A stretch of DNA of 64,000 nucleotides from Dyadobacter sp. SG02 (lineage in GTDB: Bacteria; Bacteroidota; Bacteroidia; Cytophagales; Spirosomataceae), in contig NZ_FNYL01000002.1 in assembly GCF_900109045.1 (NCBI RefSeq), positions 248,001-312,000 on the forward strand. The letters are read 5' to 3'. The position numbers and the translations under genes were made by a program. Under the pieces are notes generated by a model. That model was not told the DNA's origin. It saw only the letters and a program-made list of their open reading frames with translations, and did no database searches. The first letter of the stretch is position 1. Each line of letters opens with the position of its first letter. This document shows positions 26,881-35,727 of this stretch, one piece after another.

Positions 26881-26908
26881 TACTTATCTTCGTGATTTAA
26901 AATTTCAC

Positions 26909-28135
26909 TTAAAGCGGTACGAACGAATTTTCGTACATCTGCGCGATGATCTTCGGATCTGAAATGTCGCTCTGAGGTGAATTGGCAAATACTGCTACCT
27001 GCACAGGGCCAAAGTCGATGAAGACCGTTTCGCAATTGTAGCCGACCCCTGTTTTATAAAAATAGTTGCCCTTCGTTCCGGTAAGTTTGCCATCGAAACC
27101 AAGCAATTTGGTTTTCATCAGGTTAAGTTCCGCCACGGTAAGTAGTTCGTTTTGAGCAACCTTTGAAGTGAGCTTTCCAAATTGGGATGCGCTCAGGTAC
27201 AAGCCGGTAGCACCACAGTCCCAACGAACGATTGCCTTGTCGATTCCCGGCTCGTCCCCATTTCTGGCCGGATAGCCCTGCGTAGACAAACCTGCGCTGA
27301 TAGGCCCCATTTGTCCCCAGGGATTCTGCCCCCAGGCTTGCCAGTCGATTACTGTCGCATGTTCAAGCCCTGCGGGAACAAACACATTCGTGCGAACGAT
27401 GTTGCGAAAATGCTCGCCATATAACGTGAAGTTTTCGGCTGTCGCATTCAACTCGTTCCATTTAGCGGCATTACCCTGTTTTTTCAATTCAGTGGCTTCC
27501 ACATAAGGAAGTATAATGCCCAGAAGCAAATAATTGACATTGTTATTTTGCTTTGTTTTTGCATTAAAGATGCTTTCATCAACGGGCCCTTCAACGGTCA
27601 ATTTTACTTTATCCCAATGATTTGGATAATAAATAAGCCCCGTTTTGTGTGCTAAAAGCCGCTCGAAATCCAGCTCCTTGAATTGAGAACTGGGCGCCCA
27701 GTTTTTGGGAAGATAATTCCAAACTTTTGTCGTAATAGGTAAATTGTATTTTTTGAGAATTTTCAGGACGGCAACAGCGGTCACGTATTGTGAAGTGGTC
27801 AATACCTCCTGTTTTACGATAGCGCCGTGCAGCTGAAAGCTTCCTTCGAAATGCTTTCTGGCAAAGCCGTCGCCGCCATTGGCGCGGTAAAATTCCACGC
27901 CGTTATTATAAACTGCATAACCAAAACCTACCTCGCCTTCCAGGAGTTCTTCTATTCGGATTGCAAAGCCATTGGCGTCAAATTTGGTCGGGATTCCCAG
28001 CTTGGCGTTTTCGTCTCCCATTGCTGTTTGTGACAATTCTTCTGTCGGAATGAGATCTTCTTTGCAGGAAGTTGTAAACAATAATGCGGCAACGAAAATG
28101 CCCAGGCTTATTGATTTAAAAAACGGTTGTTTCAT
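26909..28135 (-). CDS. Serine beta-lactamase-like lipoprotein, catalytic motifs degenerate
   Basis: This 408-residue protein has a lipoprotein signal peptide (cysteine in LLFTTSCKED, about residue 24). The fold is recognisable from the serine hydrolase/class C beta-lactamase pattern: a helix starting 'TTSQYVTAVAVLKIL' where family members have S-x-x-K-x-x-T-A, then 'LPITTKVWNYLP', 'FERLLAHKTGL', 'NNNVNYLLLGIIL' where YxN is expected, and 'FYKTGVGYN' near the end. In this alignment the nucleophile Ser is Thr, the Lys is Gln and the YxN Tyr is Asn. It is therefore probably not an active acyl-serine enzyme and may bind peptidoglycan-like or other ligands. Base composition is lower in GC than its neighbours. 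It has its own upstream region and a strong terminator, so it is likely transcribed alone. Confidence 0.8.
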   Translation of the reverse strand: MKQPFFKSISLGIFVAALLFTTSCKEDLIPTEELSQTAMGDENAKLGIPTKFDANGFAIRIEELLEGEVGFGYAVYNNGVEFYRANGGDGFARKHFEGSFQLHGAIVKQEVLTTSQYVTAVAVLKILKKYNLPITTKVWNYLPKNWAPSSQFKELDFERLLAHKTGLIYYPNHWDKVKLTVEGPVDESIFNAKTKQNNNVNYLLLGIILPYVEATELKKQGNAAKWNELNATAENFTLYGEHFRNIVRTNVFVPAGLEHATVIDWQAWGQNPWGQMGPISAGLSTQGYPARNGDEPGIDKAIVRWDCGATGLYLSASQFGKLTSKVAQNELLTVAELNLMKTKLLGFDGKLTGTKGNYFYKTGVGYNCETVFIDFGPVQVAVFANSPQSDISDPKIIAQMYENSFVPL

Positions 28136-28567
28136 CGTTAATTGGATTTGAGTATGGATAGTAGTTTAATTGTGTAGCACAAAAGTATCGCGAAGACTCA
28201 CACCCGTTTTTTAACAGTTTTTTAAAAAGAATAAAAAATTATAAATGAAGTTCTGCATCTGTGACCCAACGCCGCCGCCGGCCCGGGACCCGTCGAAAGT
28301 TGGCCCAAATACCTAAAATGGAATATTTGTTCACCGTAAACTACTATTTCTTCCCGCGTTTATCTAGATTTACCACGCGGTTGCCAGGCGTGCCCGAATG
28401 CCTTGCCAGAGGCCATTTGCGCGAAACGCTCCAACCCGGAATCCTGCATCGGCGGCGTGGAAAATTTCAGCCATTTGTTTTCTTCGGTTACAAATGCCGG
28501 TTTTGGGTAAATAACTGACAGGCCGGTACTTATTTGAATAATTTACATTAACCAAGTCGAGACAGAA
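28136..28567. promoter_or_regulatory. Divergent region between lipoprotein and ECF sigma genes
   Basis: These 432 bases hold no gene that could be supported. The leftmost 120 are AT-rich and should contain the promoter of the leftward lipoprotein gene. The centre (28260-28300 and 28370-28470) is GC-rich without an ORF matching a known family and may be decayed coding DNA. The last 60 bases before 28568 are AT-rich and probably hold the promoter of the sigma/FecR/Sus locus; no confident -33/-7 pair was placed. Confidence 0.4.
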
Positions 28568-29140
28568 ATGGGTGTACCTGATATCGTATCGAAGGAGGAT
28601 CAACAGGAATTGTTTGTCCCGTCCGATCTGAACTTTCTCTTTCGCCGGTACTTCGACCGGCTGGTCTACTTCTCGATGCAGATTGTCAGGGACAAAGACA
28701 TTGCCCGCGACCTGGTACAGGATGCATTTATCAGGTATTGGCAAAATCAGGAAACGATCATTTCCAGCGAGGTGGCTGCCAAAAATTTCCTTTATGTGTC
28801 GGTCCGCAATGCGAGTTTCAACCACGTCCGGCACAATAAGGTAGTGGAAGATTATGCCGGGCGGTTCAACTCGGAAGAAATGGAGGAAGCCTCGGTCATG
28901 GAGTCGATTATTACGGCGGAAGTGCTCGCCGAAATCCACCTGGCCATAGAATCCCTGCCCGAAAGCTACCGGCTGGTGTCGGTGATGGGGTATATGGAAG
29001 GCAAAAAGAACCAGGAGATCGCCGATATTCTGGGCATGTCGGTCAATACGGTCAAGAAACAAAAACAACGGGCGCTGGAATTGCTGCGGATCAAGCTTAC
29101 GCCCGAACTTTTCTCCCTGCTGCTGCTTTTCATTCGCTGA
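28568..29140 (+). CDS. ECF-type RNA polymerase sigma factor
   Basis: This 190-residue protein is a sigma-70 family member of the ECF group: region 2 at about 20-90 (LFRRYFDRLVYFSMQIVRDK, then RDLVQDAFIRYW) and region 4 at about 120-185 (LPESYRLVSVMGYMEGKKNQ, then EIADILGMSVNTVKKQK). In Bacteroidota, sigma factors of this type sit before a FecR anti-sigma gene and a SusC/SusD pair and switch on the locus when the outer-membrane transporter binds its substrate. That is the order here: the FecR gene starts 108-123 bp downstream. ATG 28568 is the first start in the frame and gives the normal length. Confidence 0.93.
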   Translation: MGVPDIVSKEDQQELFVPSDLNFLFRRYFDRLVYFSMQIVRDKDIARDLVQDAFIRYWQNQETIISSEVAAKNFLYVSVRNASFNHVRHNKVVEDYAGRFNSEEMEEASVMESIITAEVLAEIHLAIESLPESYRLVSVMGYMEGKKNQEIADILGMSVNTVKKQKQRALELLRIKLTPELFSLLLLFIR

Positions 29141-29263
29141 AAGGCAGCCTATTCCTTTCGCTCACAGCCGGTTAAAATCTCCCCGAAAATATTTTTAAGA
29201 AAATTTTATCCTTCCATTATCCTATTTGGAACTGAACGTGTCATTATAGTGGAAAACAACAAT

Positions 29264-30496
29264 ATGCAAAATTACCAGTCCTATTTTGAACAGGCCGCGC
29301 TCATCGTCCGGCACCTGCGCGGGCAGCTGACCGAACAGGAAAAGGTTTACCTGGACAAGTGGCTCGAAGAAGATCCCAGCCATAAGGCGCTTTTCGAAAC
29401 ACTGACCGAAGCGCATTTCATCGGGCGGGAACTGGAAACCTTCCGGGTTGAGGACAAGGAGACCGACTGGGAAAAGATCGTCGCGGCAACCGGCCATTAC
29501 CGCCCGGCGCGGGTTTCGTATATCCATAACCGTTGGTTGCGTTTCGCGGCGGTACTGGTTATTTTTCTCGGGGTTGCGGCAGGTCTTTATGTGTTTAAAA
29601 ACAACTGGGAAAAACAGCAGGTCAACCGGGTGGCGGAGGCCGAAATCGTGCCCGGTAAAAACAAAGCCGTGCTGATCCTGCAAGACGGCAGCCGCATCGT
29701 GCTCGACGACGCCCGCGAGGGAGAAATCGCCCGGCAATCGGGAACGGTGATTACGAAGACTTGCAACGGACAATTGTTGTACGGGCAGGCTGGTACGACG
29801 GCGAAAACCGGGCCGGAAGTGCAGTACAACACGCTGAAAACGCCCCGGGGAGGGCAGTACCGGCTGGTGTTGCCCGACGGCAGCAAGGTATGGCTCAATG
29901 CCGCCTCGTCGCTCAAATACCCGGCCAAGTTCCAGCCCGGCAGTCGGCGGGTGGAGCTGAACGGCGAAGCTTATTTCGAAATTGCCCGGGTTTCGGAGGG
30001 TAAGAATGGCAAAAGAATCCCATTCTATGTCATATCGGGAGAGCATACCGTGGAAGTACTCGGAACGCACTTCAACATCAGCAGCTATTCCGACGAAAAA
30101 GCCGTCACCACCACACTATTGGAAGGAAAAGTGAAAGTAACCAATGCCGGGAATTTGCCGAATTCCGGGAAGATGGAGGTATTGCTCAAACCCGGCGAAC
30201 AGTCTGTCATGTCGTTGCGCGAGACAAAGCAGATTTCGGTGCAGACGGTGGATACCGGGGAAACCGTCGCCTGGAAAAACGGCCAGTTCCAGTTCAGGGA
30301 CGCGGACCTGCCTACGATTATGCGGCAGATTTCGCGGTGGTACGACGTGGAAGTCGAATTTCAGGGAAAAGTGCCCGATACCAAGTTCAGGGGCAAGATT
30401 TCCAGGGACGTGCCTATTTCGCAGTTGTTCGAGATTTTAAAAACCAGCGGTGTCGATTTCAAAACAGAAGGGAGGAAAATCATCATTAAATCCTGA
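29264..30496 (+). CDS. FecR-family anti-sigma factor
   Basis: About 410 residues from ATG 29264; a GTG at 29249 in the same frame would add five. The N-terminal cytoplasmic region binds the sigma factor (FEQAALIVRHLRGQLTEQE), a transmembrane helix lies at about 88-107 (RFAAVLVIFLGVAAGLYVF), and the periplasmic FecR domain (YRLVLPDGSKVWLNAASSLK, then GEAYFEIA, 'VLGTHFNISSY') is followed by a DUF4974 domain at the C-terminus (DADLPTIMRQISRWYDVEVE). The protein relays the state of the SusC transporter, through its STN domain, to the sigma factor encoded just upstream. It forms the middle of a sigma/FecR/SusC signalling chain. Confidence 0.93.
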   Translation: MQNYQSYFEQAALIVRHLRGQLTEQEKVYLDKWLEEDPSHKALFETLTEAHFIGRELETFRVEDKETDWEKIVAATGHYRPARVSYIHNRWLRFAAVLVIFLGVAAGLYVFKNNWEKQQVNRVAEAEIVPGKNKAVLILQDGSRIVLDDAREGEIARQSGTVITKTCNGQLLYGQAGTTAKTGPEVQYNTLKTPRGGQYRLVLPDGSKVWLNAASSLKYPAKFQPGSRRVELNGEAYFEIARVSEGKNGKRIPFYVISGEHTVEVLGTHFNISSYSDEKAVTTTLLEGKVKVTNAGNLPNSGKMEVLLKPGEQSVMSLRETKQISVQTVDTGETVAWKNGQFQFRDADLPTIMRQISRWYDVEVEFQGKVPDTKFRGKISRDVPISQLFEILKTSGVDFKTEGRKIIIKS

Positions 30497-30551
30497 GAAA
30501 CCGTCGGGGCCGGCCAGGCTGGCGCCGATCCAGGCTGATCCCCATTAAAAA

Positions 30552-30580
30552 AGCCGAAAGTGTTACGAGCACCTCCGGCT
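30552..30580 (+). promoter_or_regulatory. Hairpin between fecR and susC genes
   Basis: AGCCGAAAGTG and CACCTCCGGCT form an 11-bp imperfect stem with two A-C mismatches around a 7-nt loop (TTACGAG). It lies in the 169-bp space between the FecR gene and the SusC gene. A similar hairpin with a 7-nt loop occurs at the matching place near the right edge (63809-63841). It may attenuate transcription into susC or protect the mRNA end so that regulator and transporter levels differ. Confidence 0.55.
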
Positions 30581-30665
30581 ATGATCCGGGACAGTACTGC
30601 CTGTTACCAAGCAGGGAAAATCCATTGCGTTCAGATTTCTTACTAACCCAAATGTTCACGAAGGT

Positions 30666-33600
30666 ATGAATTATTATACTTTTTGCCTACCAACATGTAG
30701 GCGATGGGGCAAGTTTTTGCCGGGATTTTTTGCCGGCATCACCAGGGTCCCGCCGGCCACGAAACGGAAAATTATCATGACGATCAATCTGGTTTCCACC
30801 CTCTTGCTGGTATCCTGCCTGCATATTTATGCGGCCGGACATGCGCAGTTGATCACCTTATCCGAGAAAAACGCCCCTCTTGAAACGGTCATGGACAAAA
30901 TTGAGAAGCAGACGGGCTATCATTTCTGGATGCAGACCAATTTGCTGCAAAAAAGTAACAACGTTTCGATCATCGTCCGCAACGAGCCGGTCGAGAAAGT
31001 GCTGGAAAAGGTGTTCCGCGATCAGCCGTTGCATTATTCCATTATCAACAAAACGATCGTCGTCCGGAAAAAAGAACCCGCTACCGGTGAGAAAGAGGGG
31101 TCGTTTATCAAGAGCCTGCTCGACGGCAGCATTCAGGAGATCCGCAACCGGCCGCAGGTAGAACGCCTGCTGATGAGCAAGCCCGTGGAATTTACCCAGG
31201 CCGACCGGGAAATCAAAGGTAAGGTGACCGACGAAAGCGGCGAACCGCTGCCGGGCGTGAACATTCTCGTGAAAGGAACGCAGAAAGGTACCGCCTCCGA
31301 CGCGACCGGCAGCTACCACCTCACGCTGGCCGACGGGGAAGGCGGCGCCGCGCCAGTATTGATCTTCTCGTTCGTAGGCTATATGCCCCAGCAGATCGGT
31401 CTCGGCGGGCGTACGTCAATCGACGTTCAGATGAAAGCCGACCTCAAAGTGCTCGAAGAAGTGGTGGTGGTGGGCTATGGTACCCAGAAAAAAAGCGACG
31501 TCACCGGCGCGATCGGTTCGGTGAGCGCGCGGGAGATCGAGGACGAGCCGGCGATCCAGGTAGGGCAGGCATTGCAGGGCAAAGTGCCGGGCTTGCAGGT
31601 ATCGCAAAACTCGGGCGCGCCCGGGTCCGGGCTGCTCATACGTGTGCGGGGAACCGGTACGGTCAACAGCTCCGAGCCGCTTTACGTCATCGACGGTAAC
31701 CCGAATGCCAACCCGCTCGACATTTCGCCCGACCAGATCGAAAGCATCCAGGTGCTCAAAAGCGCCAGCGCGGCGGCGATTTACGGTGCGCAGGGCGCCA
31801 ACGGCGTGGTACTGATCACCACCAAGCAAGGCAAATCAGGCAAATCGCAGCTCGACCTGAGCGTGTCGCAGGGTTTGCAGCAGGTCCGGAAGTACTTCCC
31901 GATGACCAATGCCCGGGAATATGCCACCCTGTATAACGAAGGCCTGACCAATGCGGGCCAGAAGCCGCTCTACCCCGATCCCGACGCGTTGGGCGTGGGT
32001 ACCGACTGGCAGAAAGAAGTCTTCCAGGTAGCGCCCATGACCGACGTTACATTGTCCGCAAGCGGCGGAAGCGAATCGAGCCGGTTCTATTTCTCGGGCG
32101 GGTATGTGAACCAAGAGGGGATTATCAAAGGTTCGTCGTTCAACCGGGCGAATATCCGGATCAACTCTTCGCATACCATTACGCCCCATATTAAAGTAGG
32201 CCAGAACCTTTCCGCGAGCATTTCGAGGTACGAGCAGATCGCCGAATTCAACGTAGGGTCGATTTTGGGAAGCACGCTTACGGCCAATCCCGAGATCCCG
32301 GTAAAGATGCCGGACGGCAACTGGGGGTATTCGCCAACGTCGCTGAACTCCTCCAACCCGCTGGCCTCCATTCATTACACCAACAACGACACGCGCAGGC
32401 CGGTGGTCAATGGCAATGTGTATGTGGATATTAACCCGTTTGAGGGCCTTGTTTTCCGCTCGCAGTTCAATTTCAACATCGGGTACACCGAAAACAAGGT
32501 TTTCACACCGGCATACCGCATTTCGACAGCCAACTTCAACGACGTCGCCAACCTGACCGAGAATACCACGCGTTTCCGCGAAGGAAGCTGGGCCAACACA
32601 TTGACCTACCAGAAAAGCATCGGTAACCATACATTCGACGTGCTGGCGGGTATTACGGCGCAGGAATCCTACACGCAGAACATTTCCGCCTACGCGGCTG
32701 GCCTGCCTCCGGGCGCTACCGACAATGAGAACCTGCGTTACCTCGACCTCGCCACCCAGGGCTTCCGGGCGGGAGGCGGTGCCGGCGAATGGGGCATTCT
32801 CTCGATCCTGGGACGCATTAATTACAATTACAAAAACAAATATTTCACGACCGTCAACTTCCGGGCGGACGGCTCGTCACGCTTCGGGGAAAACAACAAA
32901 TTCGGTTATTTCCCTTCATTCTCGCTGGGATGGAAGCTTTCGGAAGAGCCTTTCGTAAAAAATGTGACCTGGATCAACAACCTGATGCTCCGCGGCGGAT
33001 GGGGTGCATTGGGTAACCAGAATTCGCTTCGGAACTACGCATTCGCCAGTTTGGTAACCCCCAATATCAACTACACCTACGGCACCTCGCAGGCGGTCGT
33101 GCGTGGGCAGGCGATCACCAGCCTCGGTAACCCCGATCTCAAATGGGAGTCGACCAAGGAAACCAACATTGGTCTCGATTTTACCGGGTTCAACGGAAAA
33201 ATCGTCGGATCGGTGGACGCCTACCACAAAGAGACGACCGACATGCTGCTGCAAGTGCCCGTGGTACAGTATTCAGGGATCGAACAGGCGCCTTTCGTGA
33301 ATGGGGGCAATGTGACGAACAAGGGGATCGAGCTCATGCTGGGTTATGAAAAAAACAATAACACGCCCGGCGGTTTCGATTTCGGTATTTCGGGAAATAT
33401 CGCTTTTAACAAAAACAAAGTGACCAAGCTCAGCAATGCGGGTACTTCCATTTACCAGCAGCTCAGCTTCGTAGGACTGGCGAACGTGACCCAGATCGGC
33501 AGCCCGATCGCCTCGTTCTGGGGCTGGCAGACCGACGGGATTTTCCAAACCAAGGAAGAGGTGGCCGCTCACGCATTCCAGAGCACCGGTACCGCACCGG

Positions 33601-34172
33601 GCGATATCCGGTTCAAGGACCTGGACGGCAACGGGGTGATCAATGCCAACGACCAGACGATCATCGGGAACCCGTGGCCCAAATTCACCTACGGCATGAG
33701 TGGTAATGTGTCTTTCAAAGGTTTCGACGCGAAAATCCAGTTGCAGGGAACCTATGGTAATGACATTTTCATGGCCCTCAAATTCCGGACGGAAGGTTCC
33801 AATTTCTTCAACTATACCCGCAATGTGTGGGACCACCGCTGGACAGGCCCCGGAACGAGCAACACCGTACCGAGGATGATCACCAGCGACCCGAACAACA
33901 ACATGCGTTCGTCGGAATATTACATCGAAAGCGGCTCGTACCTGCGGGTGCGTAACATTCAGATCGGCTACAAAGTACCCCGCAGCGTGCTGAAACTCCG
34001 CAGCCTGCGCATCTATGCCTCCGTTCAGAATGCGCTGACTTTTACCAAATACCCCGGATTCGACCCTGAAATCGGTACAAACCGTGACAATAACCCGCTG
34101 TACATCGGTATCGACGAGACCAATTATCCCCTGCCACGGATTTACACCCTGGGGCTGAACCTCGGGATCTGA
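30666..34172 (+). CDS. SusC/RagA-type TonB-linked outer-membrane transporter with STN domain
   Basis: This 1168-residue protein imports oligosaccharides or similar ligands across the outer membrane using TonB. Following an N-terminal signal region (NLVSTLLLVSCLHIYAAGHA), it has an STN domain (about 60-135, LITLSEKNAPLETVMDKIEK), which contacts the FecR protein, a CarboxypepD_reg-like domain (about 180-265, IKGKVTDESGEPLPGVNILV), the SusC signature (VVVVGYGTQKKSDVTGAI), a plug domain (about 270-390) and a 22-strand-type beta-barrel to the C-terminus. Length is normal. The start at ATG 30666 gives a rather long leader; ATG 30777 is an alternative that directly precedes the signal peptide. The stop overlaps the first ATG of the SusD frame by one base. 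Confidence 0.95.
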   Translation: MNYYTFCLPTCRRWGKFLPGFFAGITRVPPATKRKIIMTINLVSTLLLVSCLHIYAAGHAQLITLSEKNAPLETVMDKIEKQTGYHFWMQTNLLQKSNNVSIIVRNEPVEKVLEKVFRDQPLHYSIINKTIVVRKKEPATGEKEGSFIKSLLDGSIQEIRNRPQVERLLMSKPVEFTQADREIKGKVTDESGEPLPGVNILVKGTQKGTASDATGSYHLTLADGEGGAAPVLIFSFVGYMPQQIGLGGRTSIDVQMKADLKVLEEVVVVGYGTQKKSDVTGAIGSVSAREIEDEPAIQVGQALQGKVPGLQVSQNSGAPGSGLLIRVRGTGTVNSSEPLYVIDGNPNANPLDISPDQIESIQVLKSASAAAIYGAQGANGVVLITTKQGKSGKSQLDLSVSQGLQQVRKYFPMTNAREYATLYNEGLTNAGQKPLYPDPDALGVGTDWQKEVFQVAPMTDVTLSASGGSESSRFYFSGGYVNQEGIIKGSSFNRANIRINSSHTITPHIKVGQNLSASISRYEQIAEFNVGSILGSTLTANPEIPVKMPDGNWGYSPTSLNSSNPLASIHYTNNDTRRPVVNGNVYVDINPFEGLVFRSQFNFNIGYTENKVFTPAYRISTANFNDVANLTENTTRFREGSWANTLTYQKSIGNHTFDVLAGITAQESYTQNISAYAAGLPPGATDNENLRYLDLATQGFRAGGGAGEWGILSILGRINYNYKNKYFTTVNFRADGSSRFGENNKFGYFPSFSLGWKLSEEPFVKNVTWINNLMLRGGWGALGNQNSLRNYAFASLVTPNINYTYGTSQAVVRGQAITSLGNPDLKWESTKETNIGLDFTGFNGKIVGSVDAYHKETTDMLLQVPVVQYSGIEQAPFVNGGNVTNKGIELMLGYEKNNNTPGGFDFGISGNIAFNKNKVTKLSNAGTSIYQQLSFVGLANVTQIGSPIASFWGWQTDGIFQTKEEVAAHAFQSTGTAPGDIRFKDLDGNGVINANDQTIIGNPWPKFTYGMSGNVSFKGFDAKIQLQGTYGNDIFMALKFRTEGSNFFNYTRNVWDHRWTGPGTSNTVPRMITSDPNNNMRSSEYYIESGSYLRVRNIQIGYKVPRSVLKLRSLRIYASVQNALTFTKYPGFDPEIGTNRDNNPLYIGIDETNYPLPRIYTLGLNLGI

Positions 34173-34213
34173 TGTGCGCCATTGTGCTATTCCAAACAGA
34201 TATGCCATCGATT

Positions 34214-35716
34214 ATGAAACATTTGTTATTTACCGCTTTGACATTCCTGGGCATTGTCGCCGCCGGTTGCGACAGTATCCTCAACAAGGAGCCGCTCGGG
34301 CAGATCAGCGCCGAAGTGGCTTACGAAACGGCCGATGACGCCGCGAAAGCCCTCACGGCCGCCTACACGCCGCTGGCCGGCAACAACTGGTGCTGCTCTT
34401 ATGTGGGAACCGGCTATATGCACTGGGTGCTGGGCAATGTAGCTTCCGACGATACCGAAAAAGGGGGCGAATCGGGTTCCGACCAGTTGTACGCACAGCA
34501 GATCTCGCTCTTCAATATCCAGTCGGATAACGACGCGGCGCGGTTTGCGTGGTCGACCGAGTACATTGGTGTCCGCCGCGCCAACCTGGTGCTCGACAAT
34601 GTACCGAACATCGCCATGGATGATGCCGTGAAAACGCGTTACCTGGCCGAAGCGAAGTTCCTGCGGGCCTGGTATTATATTAATCTGGTAAAAACTTTCG
34701 GCGACGTGCCCCTGATACTTTCGGCCAACCAGAACACTTTCGACCTCGAACGGACGCCGAAGCAGCAGGTTTACGATCAGATCATCAAAGACCTGACCGA
34801 AGCCGAAGCCGTATTGCCCGAGGCCAGCAAATATGCCGCCGCAGACCGCGGCCGGGCCACCAAAGGCGCGGCGCAGGCTTACCTGGGCAAAGTATATTTG
34901 TACCTCGCCAATTTTCCCAAAGCCGAGGAATGGTTCGGCAAAGTGATCACCACGGGCGAGTACAGCCTGCATCCCGACTACATGGGCATGTTCCTGCGTG
35001 CGGGAGAGACCAGCAAGGAGCATATTTTCCAGGTCCAGTTTGTCAATGACCAGGGTGCGCAACCGGCTAACAACCAGATCAGCATTGTCATGGGGAGCCG
35101 CGCACGGAATGGCTGGGGCTTTAACAACCCGACCCAGGATTTTGTGGATGCATTCGAGCCCGGCGATCCGCGTTTGGGACAGAGCGTCTATAAAACAGGC
35201 GACCTCATGCCCGACGGCCTCACCGCCAATGTAGGCAACAGCAGCACGGGTTTTTTGAACAAGAAAGCCTACGTGCCCGAGTACGAGCGCATTGCGGGCT
35301 CGTTGCAGGCGGGCAGGGACGATATTTACATGCGGCTGGGCAAAGTATTGCTCTGGTATGCCGAGGCTGCCAATGAGAATGGTAAAACCGACATTGCCCT
35401 CGCTGCCTTGAACCAGATCCGCGCCCGGGCGAGGGGAACTAATGCGGCCGTATTGCCCGATGTGAAGGAGCGCGACAAGGTGGCGCTGCGCGAGAAAATC
35501 TGGCATGAGCAGCGCGTGGAGTTCGGCCAGGAGTATGAACGTTTCTTCGAGCTCGTGCGCCAGGGCCGGGCCGGGAAGGTCCTGCGCGCGTACGGGGAGA
35601 AATACAAAACGGCCAAAGGAGCGGGCTACCGCGACGGGATCAATGAGATATTCCCGATCCCGCAGCTGGAAATCAACCTGAGCAAAGGCAAAATCAAACA
35701 AAATCCCGGCTACTGA
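34214..35716 (+). CDS. SusD/RagB-family nutrient-binding lipoprotein
   Basis: About 500 residues from ATG 34214, which gives a normal lipoprotein leader (MKHLLFTALTFLGIVAAGC); in-frame ATGs at 34202 and 34172 would lengthen it. The family pattern is clear: 'CDSILNKEPLGQIS', TPR-like helices ('YLAEAKFLRAWYYINLVKTF' near 160), and the C-terminal 'W.EQRVEF..E..RFFELVR' and 'INEIFPIPQLEINLS' blocks. It caps the SusC transporter on the cell surface and binds substrate. It lies in the sigma/FecR/SusC operon immediately after SusC. The helix before 'GDVPLILSANQN' is typical of SusD proteins of the RagB type. Specificity is not visible from the sequence. Confidence 0.94.
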   Translation: MKHLLFTALTFLGIVAAGCDSILNKEPLGQISAEVAYETADDAAKALTAAYTPLAGNNWCCSYVGTGYMHWVLGNVASDDTEKGGESGSDQLYAQQISLFNIQSDNDAARFAWSTEYIGVRRANLVLDNVPNIAMDDAVKTRYLAEAKFLRAWYYINLVKTFGDVPLILSANQNTFDLERTPKQQVYDQIIKDLTEAEAVLPEASKYAAADRGRATKGAAQAYLGKVYLYLANFPKAEEWFGKVITTGEYSLHPDYMGMFLRAGETSKEHIFQVQFVNDQGAQPANNQISIVMGSRARNGWGFNNPTQDFVDAFEPGDPRLGQSVYKTGDLMPDGLTANVGNSSTGFLNKKAYVPEYERIAGSLQAGRDDIYMRLGKVLLWYAEAANENGKTDIALAALNQIRARARGTNAAVLPDVKERDKVALREKIWHEQRVEFGQEYERFFELVRQGRAGKVLRAYGEKYKTAKGAGYRDGINEIFPIPQLEINLSKGKIKQNPGY

Positions 35717-35727
35717 TCCACTATCCG

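Noticed and set aside
28261-28518. 85-codon frame in the gap before the ECF sigma gene
   Set aside because: Arg/Pro-rich translation without a recognisable pattern, no start context; probably non-coding or decayed DNA.
33273-34208. 311-codon frame antisense to the SusC gene
   Set aside because: Antisense to the conserved beta-barrel of SusC; no supporting motif.
34226-35701. Long open frame (491 codons) antisense to the SusD gene
   Set aside because: It mirrors a well-supported SusD gene in GC-rich DNA; its translation has no family pattern and no independent promoter or start context.
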